Part shown: one piece after another, positions 1-7,798 of the stretch | Position numbering within the stretch: position 1 is the first letter of the stretch | Layout of the letters: the number at the start of each line of letters is the position of its first letter | NCBI GenBank assembly: GCA_949282835.1 | Contig: CASDQU010000004.1 | Coordinates: forward strand, 1-14,457 | Direction of reading: 5' to 3' | DNA: 14,457 bases | Source: an uncultured Bacillota bacterium | Lineage (GTDB): Bacteria; Bacillota; Clostridia; Christensenellales; UBA1242 | Notes under the pieces: model-generated | What the model saw: only the letters and a program-made list of their open reading frames with translations | Told to the model about the DNA's origin: nothing | Databases searched by the model: none | Position numbers and translations under genes: made by a program

Positions 1-3000
1 TGTTGGTCTTGGGTGAGATTGTCGCCGCTAATATCAACAGAATAGTTGTGTGTTGAGGCATTGACAATAAATTTATAGTATTGCTCAAGTCCTATTACCG
101 ATAAATCAGTTAAAGAATCGCTTGTGTTATCATAGCTTCTCTTAATAGTAATTGTCATCTCTTTTTGACTAATAGGAGAGACATACATATCAGAGCCTTG
201 GAATTCTATGCCAACAAACTGTGACCAAATATTTTTATCTGTCAATACTTCGCCATCTATCTCCACACTAGAGACTTCTTGAGCAAATGAAAGATTTCTA
301 AATACTTCTTTGCCGTTATAACTAATGCTGCCTCTGCCGCTTAAAATTTTAATGTTTACAACACTTCCAGCTAAAAGCATGTCATTGAAATATTGGGCAC
401 TATTTAACTTGATAGATTGTTGCAAGCTATTTGCGCTAAAGGTCTTTCGCACGGTCTTTTCAGTCTCTTGCTGCTCTACTGTAAATTCAATAGTCATCTC
501 ACTTGTAGCATTGATAGTTAATTCATCTAATACAACTTCTTGGCTTTCTTTGCCAGTTTCGCTTTCTTTAAGGGTTGATATGAGAGTGATATTTTTGCTA
601 ACATTAAATCTTGTATATCCTTCATTTAATGTAATATTACTGAAGGTTTCATCTAAGTCGATAGGTTTAGAAGTGTCTTCAATATATTCGCTACTGCCAT
701 TGTAAGCATATTTAGAAGCTTCTCCTACGATATCTGGATTGACTTTAAGTACATAATACAGCTTCACACTATCAGAAGTATTTTGTAAGGTAAGACTTAA
801 AACAAGATAGAAATTGTCTTGCTCTGTGGTTAGGTGATTGAGATAGAGGTCAACATTGGCTTTACTTGTACCGTCTACCTGTTTAGGGTCATGGTCTATA
901 GATTTTACTATTCGCTCGTCAGTAGCAATATCATCGCTTGTAGCTATAGGGAAATACTCCACTGTATAGCTAAGCTCGCCAAGCACATGAAGACCTGCTT
1001 TATCTGGTCTTTGCACAAAATAATCACTTAAAGTATAGCCTTGTAAAATTTGCGTCATTTCACCAGCATTAATCTCGTCATATATCTTATTTTTAATTAA
1101 AGCTACAGCTCCAGTATAAGTCTGCTCATTTTCTGCGCCTTCATTTTCTACATAGGTTATTCTAGTTAATGCTCGTGCAAGTTTTTCATTGCTTGCTATT
1201 TCGCCAGTAATGTCTTGACTGTATGCGACATAATCATAGCCAATACTTGAGATAATCATTGGTATATACATATATACATTAAATTCATTTCCGCTACCAA
1301 AAGTAGCTACAAGATAATATGTATTGTCATCAAGTCCTGCCAGCATTTTAGACTGAGGTTTGAGCGAAAGTGTGCCATCATCTCCTACCACTTCGTATAT
1401 ATTAGTTTTGTATACGCCATTTAAGTCTTTTTGGCTTAGCTTGATATTGAACGGATTATTTTCGCCTACACTAATTGTCTGGTTTAATTTCCAACTAGCA
1501 TTGGTTAATACAATGTATTCAATTCCGTCCACAATTTGAGTTTGAGCATTATATACTTTATCGCCGTCCGCTTGTGAAGAAGATAGCTGCTTAGTAGCTA
1601 TATAATCATATACACTTGTGGCACTTGCATTAAATAACTCAATATTAATGGTAAAGTTGGCAATATCATTATAGACATTGTCGCCTACTTTAATTGCAAT
1701 AGCAAGCTCGCAAGTTAAAACTTTTTGATTATAGCCAAATAATAATTGTCCTTCTTTTTTGACAATATTGCCATTATCTAAAGTTAAATATTGGTCAAAT
1801 GAGCCTATAATTTCAAGTCCGTCTATATTGTCATCTGAATTTGCTCTTAAATATTTTACAAAATCACCCAAACGATTATGGTCTGCAGCGTCAAATAGAT
1901 AATAGGTATCTTTCTGCAATTCTATTGAAAGATTACGCGATACATTGAAGGTTAAAACAATGCTTGCCGCGATTATGTTGTCACCTTGAGGTGTGAATAG
2001 CACTGAGAAAGATTTTTGTTCTACATCCCAAAAATCATAGAAAAGAATTTTGCCGTCTTTTATCTCGCCCACTGCTCCAGTCTTGTCTTGTGATACCTTA
2101 TATCCTGCCCTCTCTTCGCCCTCAGCAATCACAATATAATATGTCCCAGTTTCATAGAACTTGCCTAATGTTTGCTTAGAATTATTATTATTAAAAGTCA
2201 CCACATTTGATAACTCAACTGATGTATTTGCATAAAGTTTTGACGCATTTCCATAGTCCACATTATTTGCGATTGATAGATTGGCGCTAAGCGTCAAGTT
2301 GAATGAATAACTAAATGCTGAAGTATTTGAATTTGCATCTTTTACAGTGAAATTGAGTGTTCTTGAAGATGTAAAATCTTTATTTATTGTAAATGATGTT
2401 ATTACAGTTGAAGAGTTTGGATTGTTAATAGCTGTATCACCATTATACAAAGTGAGCATGCCATTTTCGCCAAAAAGTGCCTGCAAATTGTCTTCGCTGG
2501 TGCTTATAAAATAGCTTGCGCTTAAAGTAAATGCAATATTTGTATATTTATTTTCTCCTGCATAATATGTAACATAATTCGCTAAATCAATTTTTTTATT
2601 TTCGTCTGAGGCTGCACCATACTTTCTTACATTAATCTCTGCAAAATTTGACACCTCTTGCATGTCGTCTGAGTTGTAAGGGTCTAAGTTTGCGCTATTT
2701 TGAGCTTCTGCTCTAGTTATACCTGTTGAATTTACATTAAATGTTATCACATTGCCGTTTGCCACATTATTTGAGACAATTCCAGCGCTGTCTGTAGTTT
2801 TAAGAGCAAGTGATACTACAGAATTGTTTGCTGTCGTGAAATTTATATTTTGACCATTCAAATTGATACCTTCGGTATTATCTGTTACAAAAACAAATTC
2901 CCACTCGCCTAGAAGAGTATCTGTCTGACCATGTTGGTCTGTGATGACAACATAGCCAAAATCTTCACCAAGCAAAGCTGTCAAAAATTGATTGATGGTG

Positions 3001-5534
3001 GTAAATTGCTGTTCTCCAACCTTGATATTTAATGCAATGCTGTCTGTATTAAGAGTTTGCTGTACTTCTGTTGTAGAGATACTTGCATTTTTATTTTGCT
3101 CACTTGCTGTTATGTAATTTGAATATAAATAGCCTACTGGTTGTGAAATAACAATTCTTTCAGCTTTAGGAGCATATAGACAAATTTCTTTTTCTACCTG
3201 CCCTCTCCAAATTATTTCTCTTGATAATTCGGTATTTCTATAAACTAGTGCAAAATCTTGAAGATAAACATCGTCATTTAAAGTTACACCTTCACTTAAA
3301 ACTAAATTATATTCAATTATTCCTTCGCTTGTCTCTTCATTGATTGTAAATAAAGGATTTTCCTGACCGTTAAAATATGAAGTGATATCGTTATTTTGGG
3401 TGTCACGAATAATTATGCTCATATAGCCGTTATTTAACTCGCTTTGGAATACCTCAACCATTTCAGCGGCTACAGTGAAGCGCAAGGTAAATATATTTGA
3501 ATTGCCTTGGTCAATATATGTGATATCTTCACCTTCTATGTCATAATTTGAGGTGTCAATTTCTTTATTTGTAATGCTATCATCATTTAAAGCTTTTGAA
3601 ATGCTAACTTGCACTGGAGATGATACCATTTGAGAAATTTGATATCTTCTTGTATCATCAATTTCAGGTGCGCCGTTGACTGTGATAATAGTTGCAAAAT
3701 ACAAGTCAAATTCGCCAGTATTGTAAATAGAAAGATTGTATCCATCTAAAGCAAATAGATAAATGCTTCCACTGCTTGTAGGATATTGCCCGCTTTGCTC
3801 TAAATTAATCACACTATTGCCAAGAATAGTTTGTGCTGTTTGGGTCAGCTGCTCAAGCTCGCCATCCCCAAAATATGCAAAGAAAATTACATCTTTATAA
3901 ATATTTGAAGAAGGCACTGAAGTCTTGTTAGATAGGTCAATATTGGATGGAATAATTTGTCCATCTTCATAATAATCAAGAAGTACATTTATTTCCTCGC
4001 CATCTGCCCAAGACACTGCTTGTTCAAAATGTTGAGTGATAGACAAACTAACAGTATAAATAACATCGCCTAAAGTATTTTCATAGATTTCAAAAGTTTC
4101 ATCTTCTTTTTCTATAAGAAGTACAACATTTATTGTAATGCTTTCACCCTCTTGTAAATAATCGCGTGCCGTTATATCCCAATAAGAGTAATTTCTATTT
4201 TGAACATTTGAAAATGGCATATAGTAAGTCTTGCCATCTACATTGACAACATCGCCGCCACTTATTTGTAATAATTGGCTCTCCCCCTCTAAAGTTGGGT
4301 CAACACCATTAAATTCAAAATTTATAGCCACATTCTTGAGCATATATTCAATAAGCTCGCCTTGCTGCCCAGGCTGGTCAGAAGTAGCACGAATACTTAC
4401 TCCCAAAAATTTTGCATCGGAAATTTGAGGATTATTCAAATATAATCTTATAGGCTGCGAAGAATTCATGCTTAAAGTTTGGTTTGTCACATTAAAACTG
4501 CCAATGCTTGCTTCTCCTAAACTGATATCTTCAGAAGATATAACGCCAAAATTGTCTTGAGCAAGAATTGTCAATATTCTTTGATAAAAATCTGACCCTG
4601 TTGTATCAGAAAGCTCTGCTACAGCAGCAATTTGGTCATAGGCATTTTTAAAAGTATAGCCTGTAATTGTCAATTTATCTGTAGTTTCTTCTCCTGCAAT
4701 ATAAGACATGTCATAACCATTTTCATCATATTGTGGAGTTATCTCGCTTGAAGTTGTTTGATAGAAAGAGCGTTTGTATCTGATATTCTCATTATTCAAA
4801 TCGCCATAACGCTTATCGTCACTAAACATATATTGACTTGCGCTAGGAATATATATTGTCTCAACATGGAAATGCTCTCCTAGTATAATCTGGTCGGTTT
4901 GTCTACCTTCTGAATTGATAACAATAGTTTCTGTGCTATAAACAGGCACATCTATAGCTACATTTATAGAAATAACCTCAGCTTCATTGTTTTGTGTTGT
5001 TTTTGCAATAATGGAAGTTAATCCACCCGTTATCCAATTCACCCTCTTATTATCTTTATCATATATTTTGTTACCTTCACTATCTACAAGTTCGCTTGTT
5101 TCCAATTTAACTGTAAAAGGCTGATTGATATTTACATATCGCGGAACAGATACTATAGAGTTCGAAACATATTCAACATTATCAACAGTTGAGTATCTTA
5201 AAGTTTGACCTTCTGGCACAGATAAAGAAAGTTCTACTTCAAGTCTATTTACTCCCTCGGTAGGAGTGGTGATGGTAAGAGTAAAATCCTCTGTGACTTC
5301 AAGTTGAGAGTTTGATATATTATACAAATCCTCTTGATATGTAAAAGCAATGCTTTGTGGAACAACAGGTTTTTCATCTGTCCCACCTCTAGCAAGAATG
5401 ACCGCCATAATAGTAATGCCAGCCACTAAGCCGACACCTAAGATGACGCAGGCAATAGTCATCCAAAGTTTCCACTTTGGTTTAATTCCGCCTTCGACTT
5501 TTTTCTTTTCCTTGATTTTCTTTTCTTTTTTCAT
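1..5534 (-). CDS. Giant N-terminally anchored cell-surface protein (3' end outside window)
   Basis: This frame reads from ATG at 5534 to the window edge without a stop, giving 1844 codons; the C-terminus is missing. An AAGAGG ribosome binding site (5541-5546) lies 6 bases before the ATG. Residues 1-22 are very basic (mostly K and E). Residues 23-48 form one hydrophobic segment, followed by R-G-G and then only polar, beta-prone sequence rich in N, S, T, D, E, I, V and Y. I noticed only two cysteines beyond the membrane segment, near residues 785 and 1274. The likely topology is N-terminus in, the rest outside, held by an uncleaved anchor; a cleaved signal peptide is possible. The outer part looks like many diverged units of roughly 100-150 residues, with recurring patterns such as I-D-L-A-N-Y-V and F-T-V-K-D, which suggests Ig- or cadherin-like folds. 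I recognise no enzyme motif. A role in adhesion or surface structure is inference. Confidence 0.85.
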   Translation of the reverse strand, partial: MKKEKKIKEKKKVEGGIKPKWKLWMTIACVILGVGLVAGITIMAVILARGGTDEKPVVPQSIAFTYQEDLYNISNSQLEVTEDFTLTITTPTEGVNRLEVELSLSVPEGQTLRYSTVDNVEYVSNSIVSVPRYVNINQPFTVKLETSELVDSEGNKIYDKDNKRVNWITGGLTSIIAKTTQNNEAEVISINVAIDVPVYSTETIVINSEGRQTDQIILGEHFHVETIYIPSASQYMFSDDKRYGDLNNENIRYKRSFYQTTSSEITPQYDENGYDMSYIAGEETTDKLTITGYTFKNAYDQIAAVAELSDTTGSDFYQRILTILAQDNFGVISSEDISLGEASIGSFNVTNQTLSMNSSQPIRLYLNNPQISDAKFLGVSIRATSDQPGQQGELIEYMLKNVAINFEFNGVDPTLEGESQLLQISGGDVVNVDGKTYYMPFSNVQNRNYSYWDITARDYLQEGESITINVVLLIEKEDETFEIYENTLGDVIYTVSLSITQHFEQAVSWADGEEINVLLDYYEDGQIIPSNIDLSNKTSVPSSNIYKDVIFFAYFGDGELEQLTQTAQTILGNSVINLEQSGQYPTSSGSIYLFALDGYNLSIYNTGEFDLYFATIITVNGAPEIDDTRRYQISQMVSSPVQVSISKALNDDSITNKEIDTSNYDIEGEDITYIDQGNSNIFTLRFTVAAEMVEVFQSELNNGYMSIIIRDTQNNDITSYFNGQENPLFTINEETSEGIIEYNLVLSEGVTLNDDVYLQDFALVYRNTELSREIIWRGQVEKEICLYAPKAERIVISQPVGYLYSNYITASEQNKNASISTTEVQQTLNTDSIALNIKVGEQQFTTINQFLTALLGEDFGYVVITDQHGQTDTLLGEWEFVFVTDNTEGINLNGQNINFTTANNSVVSLALKTTDSAGIVSNNVANGNVITFNVNSTGITRAEAQNSANLDPYNSDDMQEVSNFAEINVRKYGAASDENKKIDLANYVTYYAGENKYTNIAFTLSASYFISTSEDNLQALFGENGMLTLYNGDTAINNPNSSTVITSFTINKDFTSSRTLNFTVKDANSNTSAFSYSFNLTLSANLSIANNVDYGNASKLYANTSVELSNVVTFNNNNSKQTLGKFYETGTYYIVIAEGEERAGYKVSQDKTGAVGEIKDGKILFYDFWDVEQKSFSVLFTPQGDNIIAASIVLTFNVSRNLSIELQKDTYYLFDAADHNRLGDFVKYLRANSDDNIDGLEIIGSFDQYLTLDNGNIVKKEGQLLFGYNQKVLTCELAIAIKVGDNVYNDIANFTINIELFNASATSVYDYIATKQLSSSQADGDKVYNAQTQIVDGIEYIVLTNASWKLNQTISVGENNPFNIKLSQKDLNGVYKTNIYEVVGDDGTLSLKPQSKMLAGLDDNTYYLVATFGSGNEFNVYMYIPMIISSIGYDYVAYSQDITGEIASNEKLARALTRITYVENEGAENEQTYTGAVALIKNKIYDEINAGEMTQILQGYTLSDYFVQRPDKAGLHVLGELSYTVEYFPIATSDDIATDERIVKSIDHDPKQVDGTSKANVDLYLNHLTTEQDNFYLVLSLTLQNTSDSVKLYYVLKVNPDIVGEASKYAYNGSSEYIEDTSKPIDLDETFSNITLNEGYTRFNVSKNITLISTLKESETGKESQEVVLDELTINATSEMTIEFTVEQQETEKTVRKTFSANSLQQSIKLNSAQYFNDMLLAGSVVNIKILSGRGSISYNGKEVFRNLSFAQEVSSVEIDGEVLTDKNIWSQFVGIEFQGSDMYVSPISQKEMTITIKRSYDNTSDSLTDLSVIGLEQYYKFIVNASTHNYSVDISGDNLTQDQ

Positions 5535-5567
5535 TTTCCGCCTCTTACCTTAAAATTCTACAAGTTT

Positions 5568-5596
5568 ATTATAAATTCTTAGCTTAAAAAAAGCAA
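5568..5596 (-). promoter_or_regulatory. Sigma-A-type promoter of the giant surface-protein gene
   Basis: On the minus strand TTGCTT (5596-5591) and a perfect TATAAT (5573-5568) are 17 bases apart. The -10 box is about 33 bases before the ATG at 5534, which suits a short untranslated leader. The -35 box sits inside the loop of an inverted repeat (listed separately). Confidence 0.65.
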
Positions 5597-5609
5597 ATAA
5601 TTTTAAGCT
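5581..5609. repeat. 9-bp inverted repeat enclosing the -35 box
   Basis: AGCTTAAAA (5581-5589) and TTTTAAGCT (5601-5609) are perfect inverted copies, 11 bases apart. The loop contains the -35 box of the minus-strand promoter. It could be an operator for a dimeric regulator. The surrounding DNA is very AT-rich, so chance is a real alternative. I see no long T-run that would make it a convincing terminator. Confidence 0.4.
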
Positions 5610-5810
5610 TTTGTTGATTTTATATTTAATATTATTATTAATATAAAAAATGAAAATATTTTTGATAAATAAAATTTCTTTCTATTTTATTCATTTTTTA
5701 ATATGTAAAATAGCTAAAAAAGTATTTTTTGTCGATTTTTTATCAATTTTTTATATTTTTTCCTTGATTTTTATTAAAATTTTTATTTTTTATTTAAAAA
5801 GGCAAAACAC

Positions 5811-5839
5811 TAGACAAACACAAGAAAAATCTATATAAT
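5811..5839 (+). promoter_or_regulatory. Sigma-A-type promoter of the ABC-F gene
   Basis: TAGACA (5811-5816) and TATAAT (5834-5839) are 17 bases apart. The ABC-F start codon is about 15 bases after the expected transcription start, with the AAAGGAG site (5849-5855) between, so the leader is very short and has no room for an attenuator. Confidence 0.7.
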
Positions 5840-5860
5840 TAATTTGTTAAAGGAGCATAT

Positions 5861-7441
5861 ATGATACAAGCGACAAATATTTCTTTGGCTTTTGGCGGCA
5901 GAGTGCTATACAAAGATGTGAATTTAAAATTTGTTAAAGGAAATTGTTATGGCATAATTGGTGCAAATGGCGCTGGTAAATCCACTTTTCTTAAGATATT
6001 AACTGGCGAAATTGAACCTAATAGTGGCGACATCTTTATTACGCCAGGTGAAAGAATGAGCGTACTTAATCAAAATCAAAATGCCTATGATAATGAGACT
6101 GTTTTAGATACAGTACTCCTTGGACATAAGAGACTTATGGATATCCAGAAAGAAAAAGACGCTCTCTATGCAAAGGCTGATTTTACAGAAGAAGATGGAA
6201 TAAAGGCTGGTGAACTTGAAACCGAATTTGCAGAACTTGGCGGATGGGAAGCTGAAAGTGAAGCAAAAACACTTCTTCAAAATATAGGAATAGAAGAAGG
6301 TCTATTTTACACTCTTATGGCTGATGTTGACCCTAAAATTAAAGTTAAAGTACTGCTTGCTCAAGCACTTTTTGGCAATCCTGATATACTTATCTTAGAT
6401 GAACCCACCAACAACCTTGACTTTAAAACTGTAAGATGGCTGGAAAACTTTTTGCTAGACTTTGAAAATATAGTTATCATCGTATCACACAATAGACACT
6501 TTTTGAATAAAGTTTGCACTAACATATGCGATGTAGACTATGGTCACATCAATATGTATGTCGGCAACTATGACTTTTGGTATGAGTCAAGTCAGCTCAT
6601 TTTAAAACAAATGAAAGACCAAAATAAAAAAGCTGAGCAAAGAGCTAAAGAATTAAAAGAGTTTATCGCTCGCTTTGCTGCTAATGCCTCCAAGTCAAGA
6701 CAGGCAACTAGCAGGAAAAAAGAGCTTGAAAGACTAACCATTGAAGACATCAAACCTTCATCAAGAAAATATCCATATATCAATTTTGAATTTACTCAAG
6801 AAATAGGTAAAGAAGTACTAAAAGTTGAAGGATTATCTAAAGAAGGAATGTTTAAAAAACTCAATTTTAATATAGAAAAAGGGCAAAAAGTGGCTTTTTT
6901 TGCAAAAAATAGCCAAATTTTAACCACTTTATTCAATATTATCCTTGGAATTGAAAAACAAGATAGCGGAAATGTCTTTGTTGGCAAAACGATAAAAATA
7001 ACAAATTTACCTCAAAATAACGACAGCTATTTTGAAGGAAACACCTCCTCTATTGTAGACTGGCTAAGGCAATATTCAAAAGACCAAAATGAAACATATA
7101 TTAGAAGCTGGCTAGGCAGAATGCTATTTACTGGTGAAGAAAATATGAAGCCTGTCAATGTGCTGTCTGGTGGAGAAAGAGTGAGATGTATGCTTGCAAA
7201 GATGATGCTTGAACAGGGAAACTTGCTTATTTTAGATGAGCCAACCAATCACTTGGACCTTGAGAGCATCACCGCATTGAATAAAGGCATGCTTAACTTT
7301 AAAGGCAATATATTATTTGCTACTCACGACCAAGAAATCATTGAAACTGTAGCAGATAGAATTATTAATATCATAGATGAAGACCACTATATCGACTTTA
7401 CTGGCTCATACAGCGAATATGTGGAAAAATATGGAGAATAA
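5861..7441 (+). CDS. ybiT: ABC-F ATPase of the YbiT/YkpA type
   Basis: A 526-residue soluble protein with two ATP-binding domains and no membrane segments, as in ABC-F proteins, which bind the ribosome and affect elongation or antibiotic resistance. NBD1 has an intact Walker A (GANGAGKST, 34-42) and Walker B (LILDEPTNNLD, 177-187). Its H-loop reads SHNRHF (209-214), where D is usual after SH, and its signature is degenerate (about 152-163), as I recall it is in E. coli YbiT. The charged linker (about 243-302) contains F-A-A-N-A-S-K-S-R-Q-A-T-S-R, typical of the subfamily. NBD2 has LSGGER (435-440), a Walker B (ILDEPTNHLD, 457-466) and H489, but its Walker A reads AKNSQILTT (348-356) and lacks the P-loop glycines and lysine. 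One composite ATP site is therefore probably dead. The start follows AAAGGAG. The gene is monocistronic as far as visible. The subfamily call is firm; the exact function is not. Confidence 0.92.
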   Translation: MIQATNISLAFGGRVLYKDVNLKFVKGNCYGIIGANGAGKSTFLKILTGEIEPNSGDIFITPGERMSVLNQNQNAYDNETVLDTVLLGHKRLMDIQKEKDALYAKADFTEEDGIKAGELETEFAELGGWEAESEAKTLLQNIGIEEGLFYTLMADVDPKIKVKVLLAQALFGNPDILILDEPTNNLDFKTVRWLENFLLDFENIVIIVSHNRHFLNKVCTNICDVDYGHINMYVGNYDFWYESSQLILKQMKDQNKKAEQRAKELKEFIARFAANASKSRQATSRKKELERLTIEDIKPSSRKYPYINFEFTQEIGKEVLKVEGLSKEGMFKKLNFNIEKGQKVAFFAKNSQILTTLFNIILGIEKQDSGNVFVGKTIKITNLPQNNDSYFEGNTSSIVDWLRQYSKDQNETYIRSWLGRMLFTGEENMKPVNVLSGGERVRCMLAKMMLEQGNLLILDEPTNHLDLESITALNKGMLNFKGNILFATHDQEIIETVADRIINIIDEDHYIDFTGSYSEYVEKYGE

Positions 7442-7456
7442 AATTAATTATTTTGC

Positions 7457-7485
7457 TTGACATTTTTTAAAATAAAAAATATAAT
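7457..7485 (+). promoter_or_regulatory. Consensus sigma-A promoter for the T-box/GlyRS transcript
   Basis: TTGACA (7457-7462) and TATAAT (7480-7485) are both perfect consensus boxes with the ideal 17-base spacer. Transcription should start near 7491-7493, exactly where the T-box leader structure begins. A strong constitutive promoter followed by attenuation is the usual T-box arrangement. It starts only 16 bases after the ABC-F stop codon. Confidence 0.88.
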
Positions 7486-7490
7486 ATCTG

Positions 7491-7633
7491 TGCAATGATG
7501 GAATTGGCAACTCCAGAGCAAACGCGAGGTCGGCGTAAAGACTATAATAAGGCGCTTATTGCGTGAATTAGGGTGGAACAGCGAATAGATTTATCTCGCC
7601 CCTATATGAGTTTTCATATAGGGCTTTTATTTT
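7491..7633 (+). promoter_or_regulatory. Glycine T-box riboswitch (transcriptional, compact)
   Basis: The T-box motif AGGGTGGAACAGCG is at 7570-7583. AGGG can pair with CCCT (7600-7603) and GCG (7581-7583) with CGC (7597-7599), forming the antiterminator. The same CCCT is also the 5' arm of the terminator, so the two folds exclude each other. The bulge TGGA matches a tRNA ending U-CCA, as expected for bacterial tRNA-Gly with U73. GCAAT (7492-7496) can pair with ATTGC (7558-7562) to close stem I, and GGTCGGCGTAAAGAC (7529-7542) resembles the usual distal-loop sequence. Glycine-codon triplets GGC occur at 7506-7508 and 7551-7553; I cannot decide which is the specifier. Only about 80 bases precede the T-box motif, which is short for the class. 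The next gene is glycyl-tRNA synthetase, which fixes the amino acid. Confidence 0.85.
7600..7633 (+). terminator. T-box intrinsic terminator
   Basis: CCCTATATGA (7600-7609), loop GTTT, TCATATAGGG (7614-7623) form a perfect 10-bp stem followed by CTTTTATTTT. Charged tRNA-Gly should favour this fold and stop transcription before the synthetase gene. Confidence 0.88.
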
Positions 7634-7638
7634 ATTTG

Positions 7639-7667
7639 TTGTCATTTTGCTATTCATCATCTATATT
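7639..7667 (+). promoter_or_regulatory. Possible second promoter inside the GlyRS leader
   Basis: TTGTCA (7639-7644) and TATATT (7662-7667) are 17 bases apart, directly after the T-box terminator. If active, transcription would start near 7674, within the first conserved RNA unit, and would bypass the T-box. The -10 overlaps the conserved start of that unit, so the match may be accidental. Confidence 0.3.
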
Positions 7668-7797
7668 ATCGGAAGCCGAACTTGCTTGCAAGAGTGAGGC
7701 TGATGGTTATACACACTATGTGATGACACAATTCATTGTGTTTTTTGCGATAGCAAAAATTAAAATTTAACTTGTTTAAATTTTAACATCATATAGT
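7662..7797 (+). ncRNA. Structured RNA element, tandem copy 1 (class not recognised)
   Basis: This is the first of two copies offset by 137 bases. The head (7668-7710) folds as ATC-bulge-GCC against GGC-T-GAT, with an inner stem CTTG (7681-7684)/CAAG (7689-7692). The internal loop is GAA on one side and AGTGA on the other, which resembles a kink-turn. The tail is closed by an 11-bp helix, ACTATGTGATG (7715-7725) with CATCATATAGT (7787-7797). Inside are three hairpins: ACACAA-TTCA-TTGTGT (7726-7741), TTTTTGC-GATA-GCAAAAA (7742-7759) and a long A/T hairpin (7760-7786) with loop CTTGT. It lies between the T-box terminator and the GlyRS gene on the same strand, so it would be in the GlyRS mRNA leader. 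I know no riboswitch class with this pattern; a DNA-level repeat is the main alternative. Confidence 0.55.
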
Positions 7798-7798
7798 T

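Larger units (their letters stand above)
5535..5860. other. Divergent AT-rich intergenic region
   Basis: This 326-base gap separates the giant gene (minus) from the ABC-F gene (plus). It holds a promoter at each end and the inverted repeat at 5581-5609. The middle, about 5610-5800, is extremely A/T-rich. Its 62-codon plus-strand open frame (5650-5838) is low in complexity, lacks a ribosome binding site and runs into the ABC-F promoter, so I do not call a gene. I see no RNA gene here. Confidence 0.6.

Noticed and set aside
325..5553. Several plus-strand open frames opposite the giant gene
   Set aside because: They are shadows of a 1844-codon uninterrupted minus-strand frame, and none has a ribosome binding site or recognisable domain.
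5650..5838. 62-codon plus-strand open frame of F, I, K and L
   Set aside because: Low-complexity A/T sequence without a ribosome binding site that overlaps the ABC-F promoter.
7573..7770. 65-codon plus-strand open frame starting MEQRIDLSRPY
   Set aside because: It starts inside the T-box motif, crosses the terminator and the first structured RNA copy, and has no ribosome binding site.
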